Source: Pseudomonadota bacterium (GTDB lineage Bacteria; Pseudomonadota; Gammaproteobacteria; Xanthomonadales; Xanthomonadaceae). From it: 28,158 nucleotides of DNA. The DNA lies in contig JAEWOJ010000207.1 in the NCBI GenBank assembly GCA_023399815.1, positions 1 through 28,158 on the forward strand, written 5' to 3'. The first letter of the stretch is position 1. Each line of letters begins with the position of its first letter. The position numbers and the translations under genes are program-made. Shown here one piece after another: positions 7,369 through 15,802 of the stretch. The notes under the pieces are model-generated. The model saw only the letters and a program-made list of their open reading frames with translations, did not search any database and had not been told where the DNA came from.

Positions 7369-7463
7369 TTCCCAGGACGATCGAACCGAAGTGCCCCAAG
7401 TGCCTGGCGGCTTGCCACGCTTCCAGCGACGCCGGCGGGTAATGCCGCCGGTATCGGCGTGGC

Positions 7464-7670
7464 TCAGGCCGGTTCGTCCGGAATCAGCATGCTCTCCAGT
7501 TTGGCGATGCAGTCCTTGAGCTGCAGCTTGCGCTTCTTCAGGCGCTTGGCTTCCAGGTCGTCGTCCGGGTTGGCGGCCAGCTGCGCGATGCGCTCGTCCA
7601 GGCCGCGGTGCTCGGCCTTGAGTTCGGCAAGACGTTGGGCGATGTCTTCAGGGGCCGGAGGCGATTGCAT
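7464..7670 (-). CDS. YdcH-family (DUF465) small protein
   Basis: 68 residues. The core EHRGLDERIAQL...DDDLEAKRLKKRKLQLKDCIAKLE is the DUF465/YdcH signature: two short helices, the second strongly basic, expected to form a helical hairpin. The start is the ATG at 7670-7668, which keeps the protein at family size. A Cys stands where many members have Glu (LKDCI for LKDEI). It begins 31 bases after the stop of the epimerase gene and points the same way, so it could be read from the xylan operon, but the family is generally widespread and not tied to sugar use. Function unknown. Confidence 0.85.
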   Translation of the reverse strand: MQSPPAPEDIAQRLAELKAEHRGLDERIAQLAANPDDDLEAKRLKKRKLQLKDCIAKLESMLIPDEPA

Positions 7671-7701
7671 CGCGGCAGCATACAAGCCACGCCGGCGCGC
7701 G

Positions 7702-8550
7702 TCATCGCGCGCCGGGCGGGGACGACCAGCGCAGATGGAGCCAGGCCGAGACCGCTGCGCCAGGTGGAAGCTGGCGGTCCGGATGCAGGTTGAAGGCATC
7801 GGGCGGCGCGGTCTGCGGTTCGACGCAGGTGGCGTGCGCGGTTTCGTCGAACACCACCCAGTGCCTGCATCCGGAGCGCAGCTGCAATGCCTGCCCCTGC
7901 CGGTGCAGCGCCACCGGCTGCCGGTTGAGGAAGCAGTCGTCCCACGGGCCGGGTGGCACCGCGGCCGGCGGCAGCGTGGCGATGCCGTCGCCGTCGCGCG
8001 GGAAGCAGGCATCGGGCGCGAAATCCAGCGCGTCGGGCTTGAGGAACCAGGGATGCCAGCCGATGACCGGCAGCGGCATGGGCCGCGTGCCGGCCTGGAC
8101 CGACAATCGCAGGCGGATGCCGTGGCGGTCGACCGCGATGCGCTGCGTCGCGCTGCCGCCGAACGGCCAGCGTTCGTCCTCGGGCAGCGCCAGCACCAGT
8201 TCGATGCTGGCCGGGCCCTGCCGCCGGACCCGCCACGGCGAGGTGAAGCCGACGCCGTGGATGGCGTGGGTGCCGAGGGTGGGCGGCAGCCGGTAATCGT
8301 CGCCACCGAAGCGGAAACGGCCATTCCGGATGCGCCCGGCCCACGGCAGCATCGGGTAGCAGCCCCAGCCGATGGCGGCTGGTACTTCGTCGTGGCCGAC
8401 CAGCCACGGCATGCCCCGGTAATGGATCTGCGCGATGCGCCCGCCGGCTTTCGGCGCGACGTCCAGCGCCAGCACCGGTCCACCGAGCCGGATCAGCGGG
8501 CCGGGCGTCAGCGGCCGCAGCGCCGCGTCCGCCGCCGGCTCATTCGCCAT
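7702..8550 (-). CDS. Aldose 1-epimerase (mutarotase)-like protein
   Basis: 282 residues without a signal peptide, so cytoplasmic. Galactose-mutarotase fold markers: YPMLPWAGRIRNGRF, the HAIHG motif (His95, His98), GWHPWF (His166) and CVEPQTAPPDAFN with the putative general base Glu244. Members interconvert alpha and beta anomers of aldoses. The start overlaps the end of the GH43 gene by 11 bases, so the two are translationally coupled. Context suggests the substrate is a pentose or uronate freed from xylan, for instance the anomer released by the inverting GH43 enzyme; this is inference. Other members of the fold act on glucose-6-phosphate, but the CVEP/HPWF arrangement fits a mutarotase better. 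Confidence 0.85.
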   Translation of the reverse strand: MANEPAADAALRPLTPGPLIRLGGPVLALDVAPKAGGRIAQIHYRGMPWLVGHDEVPAAIGWGCYPMLPWAGRIRNGRFRFGGDDYRLPPTLGTHAIHGVGFTSPWRVRRQGPASIELVLALPEDERWPFGGSATQRIAVDRHGIRLRLSVQAGTRPMPLPVIGWHPWFLKPDALDFAPDACFPRDGDGIATLPPAAVPPGPWDDCFLNRQPVALHRQGQALQLRSGCRHWVVFDETAHATCVEPQTAPPDAFNLHPDRQLPPGAAVSAWLHLRWSSPPGAR

Positions 8551-9559
8551 AGGGGTGCAGGGTGGCGATCCTGCCGTCCGCGTCGTAGCGCAGTTCGGCG
8601 ACCTTGATGTTGCGCAGGTGGGTCACGCCGCCGGACAGGATCGCGTCGTGGTAGTACAGCCACCAGCGGCCATCGAACTCGACGATGGAGTGGTGCGTGG
8701 TCCAGCCGATCACCGGGGTCAGGATGACGCCCTGGTACACGAACGGTCCGTAGGGCGTGTCGCCGATGGCGTAGCACAGCAGATGGGTGTCGCCGGTGGA
8801 GTAGGACAGGTAGTAGCGGCCCTGGTGTGCATGCAGCCACGGGCCTTCGAAATAGCGGCGCTGATGGTCGCCGGCCTTCAGCGGATTGCCGTCCTCGTCC
8901 ACGATCAGCACCTCGCGCGGCGCCTCGGCGAACTGCTTCATGTCCGCCGACAGGCGCGCCACCCGCGGGCCGAGCGCGGCTTCGTCGGCGGCCGGTTCGG
9001 CGTGCGCCGGGTCGTAGCGGTTGTCGCGGTATTTCTGCAGCTGCCCGCCCCAGATGCCGCCGAAGTACATGTAGTGCGCGCCGTCGGCATCGGCGAATAC
9101 CGCCGGGTCGATCGAGTAGCTGCCGGCGATGGGCTCGGGCTCGGCCAGGAACGGGCCCTCTGGACGCTCGCCCACGGCCACGCCGATCTGAAAGATGCCG
9201 TCGGCGCGCTTGGCCGGGAAATACAGGTAGTAGTTGCCGTTGCGCATCGCCGCGTCCGGCGCCCACATCTGCCCGGCGGCCCAGGGCACGTCCTTCACGT
9301 GCAGGACCTGGCCGCAGTCGACCGCCGGCGATTCCGGCGAGTCCTGGCGGAACACGTGGTAGTCCTGCATCCGGAAATGGCCGCCATCGTCATCGAAGGC
9401 CGCGCCGCCATCGATGTCGTGCGAGGGGTAGAGGTAGAGCCTGCCCTCGAACACGTGCGCCGACGGATCGGCGGTGTGGATGTGGGTGACCAACGGTAGG
9501 GAGATGGCCCTTGCGGCCAGGGCGGCCAGTTCGGCTTCGGTGTATTCCAGGTCTGCCAT
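8540..9559 (-). CDS. GH43 glycosidase (beta-xylosidase / alpha-L-arabinofuranosidase type)
   Basis: 339 residues, no signal peptide, so expected in the cytoplasm. The five-bladed propeller family GH43 has three acidic catalytic residues, here most likely Asp31 (HTADPSAHVF), Asp151 (SIDPAVF) and Glu238 (YFEGPW). WAPDA at 99-103 is another family mark. Likely substrates are xylo- or arabinoxylo-oligosaccharides imported by the upstream symporter; sequence alone does not settle xylosidase against arabinofuranosidase. AAGGAA six bases before the ATG supports the start. It lies 26 bases after the symporter gene and overlaps the epimerase gene. It resembles the GH43 gene (gly43E/xyl43E) of the Xanthomonas xylan locus as I remember it. 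Confidence 0.9.
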   Translation of the reverse strand: MADLEYTEAELAALAARAISLPLVTHIHTADPSAHVFEGRLYLYPSHDIDGGAAFDDDGGHFRMQDYHVFRQDSPESPAVDCGQVLHVKDVPWAAGQMWAPDAAMRNGNYYLYFPAKRADGIFQIGVAVGERPEGPFLAEPEPIAGSYSIDPAVFADADGAHYMYFGGIWGGQLQKYRDNRYDPAHAEPAADEAALGPRVARLSADMKQFAEAPREVLIVDEDGNPLKAGDHQRRYFEGPWLHAHQGRYYLSYSTGDTHLLCYAIGDTPYGPFVYQGVILTPVIGWTTHHSIVEFDGRWWLYYHDAILSGGVTHLRNIKVAELRYDADGRIATLHPYGE

Positions 9560-9585
9560 GAAGATTCCTTGGTGCCACCGCCGGA

Positions 9586-11061
9586 TCAGGCGGTGGGCGC
9601 GGCACGGCGCGCGGCCAGCTCGCGTTCGATCCGCGCTTCCAGCGGTTTGTTGATTTCATAGAAGAACAGCAGCGCCACGCCGGCCAGGAACGGCAGCGAG
9701 CAGTACAGGCTGATGGCCAGGCGGATGCCGGCGACGGTGCCGGGCGACTGCAGCGATTGGGCTGCGTCGTAGCCGTAGTGGGCGAGGATGCCGGCGACCA
9801 GCGCGCCACCCACGCTCAGGCCCAGCTTCAGGCCGCACAGGATCGCGGAGAAGACGATGGCGGTGGCGCGGCGATGGTTCTTCCATTCCGAGTAGTCGGC
9901 CACGTCGGCCACCATCGCCCACAGCAGCGGGATGGTGATGCCGTAGAAGAAGCCGTGCAGGATCTGCGCGCCGAACACCAGCCCGATCCGGTCCGGCGGG
10001 AACACGTAGAAGGCCAGCATGAACAGCGTGGAGACCAGCAGCGCCGCGGCGAACACGTCGCGCTTGCCGAAGCGGTCGGCCAGCCGCCTGGAGAAGCCGA
10101 TGCCGACGATCATGAAGACGATGCCGCCGGCATTGAACAGGCTGAAGGCCGAGGTCGGCGCATCCTCCGGCCAGCGGAACGCGGTCATGCCCAGGCTGGC
10201 GAGCAGCGTGTTCAGTCCGGCGATCAGGCCGTTGAAGCCGATGCGGTCGAGGAAGGCGGCCAGCGCGCCGGCATCCAGGTAGTACTGGAAGTAGTAGATG
10301 TACATGCCGCCCTTCAGCGCCAGGGTGACGAACACCAGCACGGTCAGCAGCAGCATCACCAGCCACGGCCGGTTGCGCCCCAGGTCGGCCAGGTCCTGGC
10401 CGATGCTGGACTTCTGCTCAGGCGCGGGCTGCACCCGCTCGCGGGTGGTGAAGAAGGTGACCAGGAAGAACAGCGTACCCACCACCGCGAACAGCAGCAT
10501 GGCGTTGTGGAAGCCGCGCACGCGGTCGCCGTCGCCGAGGATCAGCACCAGCGGCAGCAGCAGCGACTGCACGATCAGCTGGGCCACCATCACCGCGACG
10601 AAGCGGTACGACGACAGGCTGTTGCGCTGGGCCATGCTGCCGGTGAGCACGCCGCTGAGCGCCGAGTAGGGCAGGTTGTTGGCCGCGTACACCAGCACCA
10701 GCAGGATGTAGGTGGCCGCGGCGTAGATGACCTTGCCCTGCGGGCCGAGGTCCGGGGTGCTGAAGGCCAGCAGCGAGAGCACGCCGAACGGCACCGCCGT
10801 CCACAGGATCCACGGCCGGAACTTGCCCCAGCGGGTATGGGTGCGGTCGGCCAGCAGCGCTACCGAGGGCGTGAACACGAACGCGCCGAGCAGGCCGGCG
10901 ACGAAGATGATGGTGGCCGCGCTGGAAGCGGGGATGCGGTAGACGTCGGTGTAGAAGAACGCCAGGAAGGTGACCAGCGTCTGGAAGATCAGGTTGGCGG
11001 CCAGGTCGCCGAGGCTGTAGCCGATCTTTTCCCGAACCGGAAGGATGTCGCCGTCGTTCAT
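9586..11061 (-). CDS. GPH-family (MelB/XynB-type) sugar:cation symporter
   Basis: 491 residues with about 12 hydrophobic segments. The N-terminus REKIGYSLGDLAANLIFQ and the loop LADRTHTRWGKFRPWILW (R-G-K-xRP) are signatures of the glycoside-pentoside-hexuronide:cation symporter family. EYSEWKNHRRATAIVFS-like sequence (DYSEWKNHRRAT) is the second conserved region. It should carry xylosides or xylo-oligosaccharides across the inner membrane with H+ or Na+. GGGGA lies just upstream of the ATG. It follows the receptor gene after 122 bases with a 30-bp palindrome in between, and precedes GH43 by 26 bases: outer-membrane uptake, inner-membrane uptake, cytoplasmic hydrolysis. Confidence 0.92.
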   Translation of the reverse strand: MNDGDILPVREKIGYSLGDLAANLIFQTLVTFLAFFYTDVYRIPASSAATIIFVAGLLGAFVFTPSVALLADRTHTRWGKFRPWILWTAVPFGVLSLLAFSTPDLGPQGKVIYAAATYILLVLVYAANNLPYSALSGVLTGSMAQRNSLSSYRFVAVMVAQLIVQSLLLPLVLILGDGDRVRGFHNAMLLFAVVGTLFFLVTFFTTRERVQPAPEQKSSIGQDLADLGRNRPWLVMLLLTVLVFVTLALKGGMYIYYFQYYLDAGALAAFLDRIGFNGLIAGLNTLLASLGMTAFRWPEDAPTSAFSLFNAGGIVFMIVGIGFSRRLADRFGKRDVFAAALLVSTLFMLAFYVFPPDRIGLVFGAQILHGFFYGITIPLLWAMVADVADYSEWKNHRRATAIVFSAILCGLKLGLSVGGALVAGILAHYGYDAAQSLQSPGTVAGIRLAISLYCSLPFLAGVALLFFYEINKPLEARIERELAARRAAPTA

Positions 11062-11121
11062 TCTTTCCCCACTGGTTTATCCGTTGCGGCCGGCGGCGGT
11101 GGCCGCGGGCGTCATGTGCCG

Positions 11122-11151
11122 CGGCCCGCCCGGCAGCTGCCGGGCGGGCCG
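11122..11151. terminator. 30-bp perfect palindrome between receptor and symporter genes
   Basis: CGGCCCGCCCGGCAG is followed at once by its exact reverse complement. In RNA this is a very stable stem (about 13 bp after a loop opens) in the 122-base gap after the receptor stop. Neither strand has a T-tract, so it is more likely a partial attenuator or an RNA 3'-end stabiliser that gives more receptor than symporter mRNA than a full terminator. Confidence 0.6.
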
Positions 11152-11183
11152 ATCGCCTCGCCATTGTGTCCGGCCGGCCGGAC

Positions 11184-14066
11184 TCAGAACGACCCGCGGA
11201 TGCCGAGCGTCACCGTGCGGCCCGGGTCGTAGTAGCTGTAGCCGACGTTGTCGTAGCCGAAGTAGCGGACCATCGGCTTGTTCTGCAGGTTGGTCACGCT
11301 CAGGGTCAGCTGCGGGCTGCTCGGCAGGTTCTTCAGCGTGTAGCTGGCCGACAGGTCGAGCTGGCCGCGGTCCTTGCCGTACTCCTGCGCGCCGAGGATG
11401 CTGCTGGTGCTCGGCGCCGACTGGATCGAGCCTTCCGCCCAGTTGTACGACAGGCGCACCATCGCCACGTCGTTCTCCCAGTACGCGGTGGTGTTCCACA
11501 TCTTCGGCGACACGCCGTAGAGGCTGCCCGTCAGTTCGCTGGCCTGGCGGCCGACCGTGCTCAGGTTGAGCTTGGTGTAGTTGGCCATGATGCCCAGGCC
11601 GTCGAACACGAAGCTCAGCGGCTGCACCCAGATTGCTTCCCAGCCGCGCACGTTCAGCGCCGCATCGGCGTTGACCTGCTGGGCGACGGCCACCTTCAGG
11701 GTGTCGTAGTTGTCGCCCACCTGCAGCTTCTGGGCATCGCTCAGGGAATCGTAGGGAATGCCCATCTCGGGCAGCGTCTTCAGCGTCGTGCCGCGGAAGG
11801 TATAGCCCTCGACGCGCTTGTTGAAGAAGGTCAGGCCGACGAAGCCCTCGCCGCCGGTGTACCACTCGCCGCCCAGGTCGAAGTTGGTCGAGATGTAGGG
11901 CTTCAGGTCCGGGTTGCCCTGGTTTCCGGTATCCACGCCGGAGCCGCTGAGGGTGGTCGCCGGCAGCATCGCGCCGGGGTTCGGGCGACTCATCGTCTTG
12001 CTGCCGGACATGCGCAGCACCACGTTGTCGGCCACGTCCCAGGCCGCGCTGAACGAGGGCAGCCATTCGCTGTAGCTGCTTTCCAGGTCCTGCCACTGGC
12101 GCACGCCGCCCAGGGTGACCGGGCCGCTGATGGTCTGGTCGGTGGAGGCATAGCGCACGCCGGCGTTGAAGCGCAGCTCGCGGTTCCAGACGTCGGTGGC
12201 GCCGTTGAACTCGATGTAGGCCGCCTTGTTGGTCTCGTCGAAGCTGCCGGTGGCCTGGCTGAGGTTGCCGGCGTTGGTTTCCGGCGCGTCGGCGCTGTAC
12301 TGGGCGAAATTGGTCGCCGCGAACAGGGCGGCGTAATCGACGCCGATGAAGCCGCCGGGGCCGCGCACCAGGTATTTGGCCAGGTCGGCGTTGGTGACCT
12401 GGCTCTGCGCGTAGGGCTTCCACGCCGCGCCGCCGTCGAAGGCCTGGATGCGGCGCAGGTTGGTGTCGATGGCCGCGCCGATCCTGACGTTGTTGCGATC
12501 ATCGCCGAACTGCAGGTCGGCGCGCAGGTTGGAGGTCTTGGTCAGGCGCTTTTCGTTCTGCAGGCGCAGGTCGTTCCAGGTCCAGCCCAGGTTCGGATCG
12601 TTGAAGTCCAGGTCCGAGTCGATGACCGGGAAGCCGTCGTGGTTGGCGTAGGTGCCGGTGAAGTACGGCGAGTTGACCATGATGGTCGGCATCACCCGGC
12701 GCAGCCAGCTGCGGCTGACGCCGCCCTTCACGTCCAGCTTGACGTTGCCGTCGTCGCCGAACCAGAAGGTCGCGCCGGGATTGATCTGCCAGTAGTCCAC
12801 GTCCTCGTCGTACGGGCGCGCCTGCAGGAACACCTGCGCCCCGGCGAAGGTGGCATCGGTGACGACGTTGTTCGCGTCGACCTGCATGTCGAGCGGGATC
12901 ATGCCGGTGGGCGAGCCGAAGTTGCGCCCGAGCAGGTTCATGTCGAGGCGGTTCACCGCGCGGTGCGCCTTCGTGTACAGGGTGTCGACCCAGATGTGCG
13001 CGTTGTCGGTCGGGCGCCACTCGAACGAAGCCAGGAAGGAATCGCGGTCGCGGTCGCCGGACATGTACAGCGGCCGGCCCAGCGCCGGGATCAGGGCGTC
13101 GTCGATCTGGGCCAGGCTCAGACCGGGGTTGTGGGCCTGCAGCCAGGCCGCGTCGATGGTTTCGCCCGGCGTCAGGCCGGCGTCGAGCATCGCCTGGTTG
13201 TTCGGCACGGTCGGCCAGATGCCCCAGCGGTTGGAGACGCCGGTGCCGCTGCCGCCGCCCTGCTGGGCGCTCAGTGCAGGCGTGGTCCAGTGGTCGCTGA
13301 TGCCGTCTTCCCAGCCCTGCACGCCCATCTTGCCCCTGACCGAGGACACGCCGACCAGCACGCCGAGGGTGCCGGCGTCGTTGGTCCAGCTGCCGATCAG
13401 CGAGCCCTGCGGCGCGACGCCGCCGGAGACCGAGTTGTGCACGCCCTGCAGCGAATAGGTGAGGTGGGTGCCGGGATGGTCGAAGGCATGCGCGTTGCTC
13501 ATGTCCACCACGCCGGCGGCGCCGCCTTCCGGCAGGCTGGCCATCGGCGACTTGTAGACGGTGAGCTTGTTGAAGAACTCGGTCGGGAACAGGGTCAGGT
13601 CGGTTTCGCGGTTCTGGTTCTGCTGGTCCAGGCCGATCGACGCGGTGGCGACGCTGTTGCCGTTGATCGTGGTCTTGGTGAAGTTCTCGCCGAGGCCGCG
13701 GATGGCGATCTTCATGCCTTCGCCGTTGACGTCGCGGTTGATCTGGATGCCCGGCACGCGCGCCAGCGATTCGGCGATGTTGGTGTCCGGGAACTTGCCG
13801 ATGTCCTCGGCGAAGATCGAATCGGTGAAGCCGGTGGCGTCGCGCTTGGCGTTGGTGGAGAGCTGGAGGCTCTGGCGGTAGCCGGTCACCGTGATCGAAT
13901 CCAGTTCGGTGACCGCATCCTGCGTCGCGCGCGTCGCGGCGGGGGCCGCCTGCGCGTCATTGTTCCGGATTTGCGCCTGCTGGGCCCAGAGCGGAGTGCT
14001 GGCCGTGCCCAGCAGGGCCAGCGCGAGCGCATTGGACAGCGTGGTTCTGACGAGTTTCCTGTTCAT
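11184..14066 (-). CDS. TonB-dependent outer-membrane receptor (xylan oligosaccharide type)
   Basis: 960 residues. The start is the ATG at 14066-14064, preceded by AAGGGGGAT and followed by a clean signal peptide (MNRKLV...TPLWA, cut after Ala28); longer in-frame starts lie upstream but would bury the signal. A TonB-box-like ELDSITVTGYR at ~50-60 leads into the plug (DSIFAEDIGKFPDTNIAESLARVPG, IAIRGLGENFT). The rest is a beta-barrel, ending ...YDPGRTVTLGIRGSF with the terminal Phe needed for barrel assembly. This is the Xanthomonas/Caulobacter subfamily that takes up plant oligosaccharides. Its place at the head of the GPH-GH43-epimerase cluster and behind a xyl-box-like operator points to xylo-oligosaccharides or glucuronoxylo-oligosaccharides. 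Confidence 0.93.
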   Translation of the reverse strand: MNRKLVRTTLSNALALALLGTASTPLWAQQAQIRNNDAQAAPAATRATQDAVTELDSITVTGYRQSLQLSTNAKRDATGFTDSIFAEDIGKFPDTNIAESLARVPGIQINRDVNGEGMKIAIRGLGENFTKTTINGNSVATASIGLDQQNQNRETDLTLFPTEFFNKLTVYKSPMASLPEGGAAGVVDMSNAHAFDHPGTHLTYSLQGVHNSVSGGVAPQGSLIGSWTNDAGTLGVLVGVSSVRGKMGVQGWEDGISDHWTTPALSAQQGGGSGTGVSNRWGIWPTVPNNQAMLDAGLTPGETIDAAWLQAHNPGLSLAQIDDALIPALGRPLYMSGDRDRDSFLASFEWRPTDNAHIWVDTLYTKAHRAVNRLDMNLLGRNFGSPTGMIPLDMQVDANNVVTDATFAGAQVFLQARPYDEDVDYWQINPGATFWFGDDGNVKLDVKGGVSRSWLRRVMPTIMVNSPYFTGTYANHDGFPVIDSDLDFNDPNLGWTWNDLRLQNEKRLTKTSNLRADLQFGDDRNNVRIGAAIDTNLRRIQAFDGGAAWKPYAQSQVTNADLAKYLVRGPGGFIGVDYAALFAATNFAQYSADAPETNAGNLSQATGSFDETNKAAYIEFNGATDVWNRELRFNAGVRYASTDQTISGPVTLGGVRQWQDLESSYSEWLPSFSAAWDVADNVVLRMSGSKTMSRPNPGAMLPATTLSGSGVDTGNQGNPDLKPYISTNFDLGGEWYTGGEGFVGLTFFNKRVEGYTFRGTTLKTLPEMGIPYDSLSDAQKLQVGDNYDTLKVAVAQQVNADAALNVRGWEAIWVQPLSFVFDGLGIMANYTKLNLSTVGRQASELTGSLYGVSPKMWNTTAYWENDVAMVRLSYNWAEGSIQSAPSTSSILGAQEYGKDRGQLDLSASYTLKNLPSSPQLTLSVTNLQNKPMVRYFGYDNVGYSYYDPGRTVTLGIRGSF

Positions 14067-14188
14067 CGTAATCCCCCTTCCCGAATCAAGATGATGTGTG
14101 TTTTGTGCCCTGCGCATGGTTCGGCAGGGTTCTGCGTCTCTAGCATGAGGTAATGCGTTGCAGCGTTCGGACAACCAGGAGCCGGCGC

Positions 14189-14206
14189 GATGGTAGCGCT
14201 ACCATC
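14189..14206. promoter_or_regulatory. LacI-type operator (xyl-box), perfect palindrome
   Basis: GATGGTAGCGCTACCATC is an 18-bp perfect palindrome centred on GCGC, the even-centred form bound by LacI-family regulators. It contains TGGTAGCGCTAcCA, one base from the xyl-box TGGTAGCGCTAACA that I remember for the Xanthomonas xylan repressor XylR. It lies about 122 bases upstream of the receptor start. The regulator gene is not in the window. Confidence 0.8.
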
Positions 14207-14353
14207 ATGGCGGGCACACGCTGCGCAGCAGCATGGCCGGAATTCCCCGTCCCGCCTGGGCGCTACGGCATTGCCGCGGCCGCGAGAACGTCAATCGCAT
14301 CATCGCGACGCACCGCATCCCCGCCGCAGGACATCGGTTCTTCGATGTGGTAA

Positions 14354-14367
14354 TGGTAGCGCTATCA
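14354..14367. promoter_or_regulatory. Second LacI-type operator (xyl-box)
   Basis: TGGTAGCGCTATCA shares the first 11 bases of the core with the operator at 14191-14204 (TGGTAGCGCTACCA) and differs at one base. It is 88 bases upstream of the ExuT-like start and so most likely controls the plus-strand cluster. Confidence 0.75.
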
Positions 14368-14455
14368 ATCAGGCGTGCATGCGGGGAAGAGACGATGCAT
14401 TGTTGGATGGGAGACAGGTGATGCGCCCACGGTTCCGCCCGTGCCGGGGACGGGC

Positions 14456-15733
14456 ATGAATGCCGTTGCCGATGCCTCCGCGCGGCTCGGACGCTACCGC
14501 TGGCGCGTCTGCGCGATGCTGCTGGCGGCGACCACCATCAACTATCTCGACCGGCAGGTGCTGGGCGTGCTGGCGCCGTTCCTGCAGGGCGAGATCGGCT
14601 GGAGCGAACAGCAGTACGGCTACATCGTCAGTGCGTTCCAGGCCGCCTATGCGATCGGCCTGCTGTGCGCCGGCGCGATCGTGGACCGTTTCGGCACGCG
14701 CATCGGCTATGCGATCGCGATCAGCGTGTGGAGCCTGGCGGCCATGGCGCACGCACTGGCTGCCGGCGTGATCGGCTTCGCCCTGGCACGCTTCGCGCTG
14801 GGCCTGGGCGAGGCGGGCAACTTCCCGGCGGCGATCAAGACCGTGGCCGAATGGTTCCCGCGGCGCGAGCGCGCGCTGGCGGTGGGCGTGTTCAACGCCG
14901 GCTCCAACATCGGCGCGGTGCTGGCGCCGCTGCTGGTGCCGGTCGTGGCCGTCACGCTGGGCTGGCGCGCCGCCTTCCTGTTCACCGGCCTGCTGAGCGC
15001 GGCGTGGCTGGCGGTGTGGCTGCTGTGGTATCGCACGCCGGACGCGCAGCCGAAGCTGTCGCGCGCCGAGCTCGAGCACATCCGCAGCGATCCGCCGGAG
15101 CCGCAGGTCAAGGTGCCGTGGCTGCGGCTGCTGCGCCATCGCCAGGCCTGGGCCTTCGTCGCGGCCAAGTTCATCACCGATCCGGTGTGGTGGCTGTTCC
15201 TGTTCTGGCTGGGCAAGTTCCTGGCTTCGGAATACCAGCTGTCGCTGGCGACCGTGGGCCTGCCGATGATCGTGGTGTACCTGATGGCCGACGCCGGCAG
15301 CATCGCCGGCGGCTGGCTGGCCGGGCGCTTGCTGAAGCGCGGCTGGAAACTCGACCGCGCGCGCAAGGGCGCGATGCTGGTGTGCGGGCTGTGCGTGGCG
15401 CCGATCGTGCTGGTCACCCAGGTGCACGACCTGTGGCTGGCGGTGGCGCTGATCGGCCTGGCGATGGCCGGGCACCAGGGCTGGTCGGCGAACGTTTTCA
15501 CCCTGCCGTCGGACATGTTCCCGCGCCAGGCGGTGGCATCCGTGGTCGGCATCGGCGGCTTCGCCGGCGCGGTCGGCGGCATCGGCATGTCGCTGTTCGC
15601 CGGTTCGCAGCTGCAGGCCACCGGCAGCTACGCGCGCATCTTCCTGATCGCCGGCGCGGCCTATGTGCTGGCGCTGTTGGTGGTACACCTGCTGGTGCCG
15701 CGGTTGCAGCCGGCGAAGCTGGAAGCGGAATGA
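14456..15733 (+). CDS. exuT: ExuT-like hexuronate transporter (MFS, anion:cation symporter family)
   Basis: 425 residues with about 12 membrane segments. Family marks: WRVCAMLLAATTINYLDRQVLGVLAP at the N-terminus, GEAGNFPAAIKTVAEWFPRRERALA in the first half, and DPVWWLFLFWLGKFL and GHQGWSANVFTLPSDMFP in the second. These are typical of ExuT and related glucuronate/galacturonate:H+ symporters. The ATG at 14456 gives the usual N-terminus; an in-frame GTG at 14375 would sit almost on the operator and is rejected. It heads a plus-strand operon with xylanase, GH115 and uxaC, so its likely cargo is glucuronate (or 4-O-methylglucuronate) released in the periplasm. Galacturonate cannot be excluded. 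Confidence 0.88.
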   Translation: MNAVADASARLGRYRWRVCAMLLAATTINYLDRQVLGVLAPFLQGEIGWSEQQYGYIVSAFQAAYAIGLLCAGAIVDRFGTRIGYAIAISVWSLAAMAHALAAGVIGFALARFALGLGEAGNFPAAIKTVAEWFPRRERALAVGVFNAGSNIGAVLAPLLVPVVAVTLGWRAAFLFTGLLSAAWLAVWLLWYRTPDAQPKLSRAELEHIRSDPPEPQVKVPWLRLLRHRQAWAFVAAKFITDPVWWLFLFWLGKFLASEYQLSLATVGLPMIVVYLMADAGSIAGGWLAGRLLKRGWKLDRARKGAMLVCGLCVAPIVLVTQVHDLWLAVALIGLAMAGHQGWSANVFTLPSDMFPRQAVASVVGIGGFAGAVGGIGMSLFAGSQLQATGSYARIFLIAGAAYVLALLVVHLLVPRLQPAKLEAE

Positions 15734-15802
15734 ACGCGGCGCAGGGGCTCCACAGGATGTTCCTGCGGATATGACGAACGATTGAGGCGGAGGGGCCTTG
15801 AG

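Larger units (their letters stand above)
14067..14455. promoter_or_regulatory. Divergent control region of the two xylan clusters
   Basis: 389 bases without a gene separate the receptor (minus strand) from the ExuT-like gene (plus strand). The region holds two LacI-type operators (14189-14206 and 14354-14367), 163 bp apart centre to centre. I could not identify confident -35/-10 pairs for either direction. Between the operators the sequence shows nothing else recognisable. Confidence 0.75.

Noticed and set aside
9757..11232. 491-codon plus-strand frame opposite the GPH symporter
   Set aside because: His/Gln/Glu/Val-rich antisense product of codons for hydrophobic residues; no start signal.
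11166..14153. 995-codon plus-strand frame opposite the TonB-dependent receptor
   Set aside because: Same composition artefact; the receptor on the minus strand is intact from signal peptide to terminal Phe.
14067..14188. Clear sigma-70 promoter for the receptor
   Set aside because: Candidates such as TTGTCC or TGCTAGAG lack partners at an acceptable distance, so none is reported.
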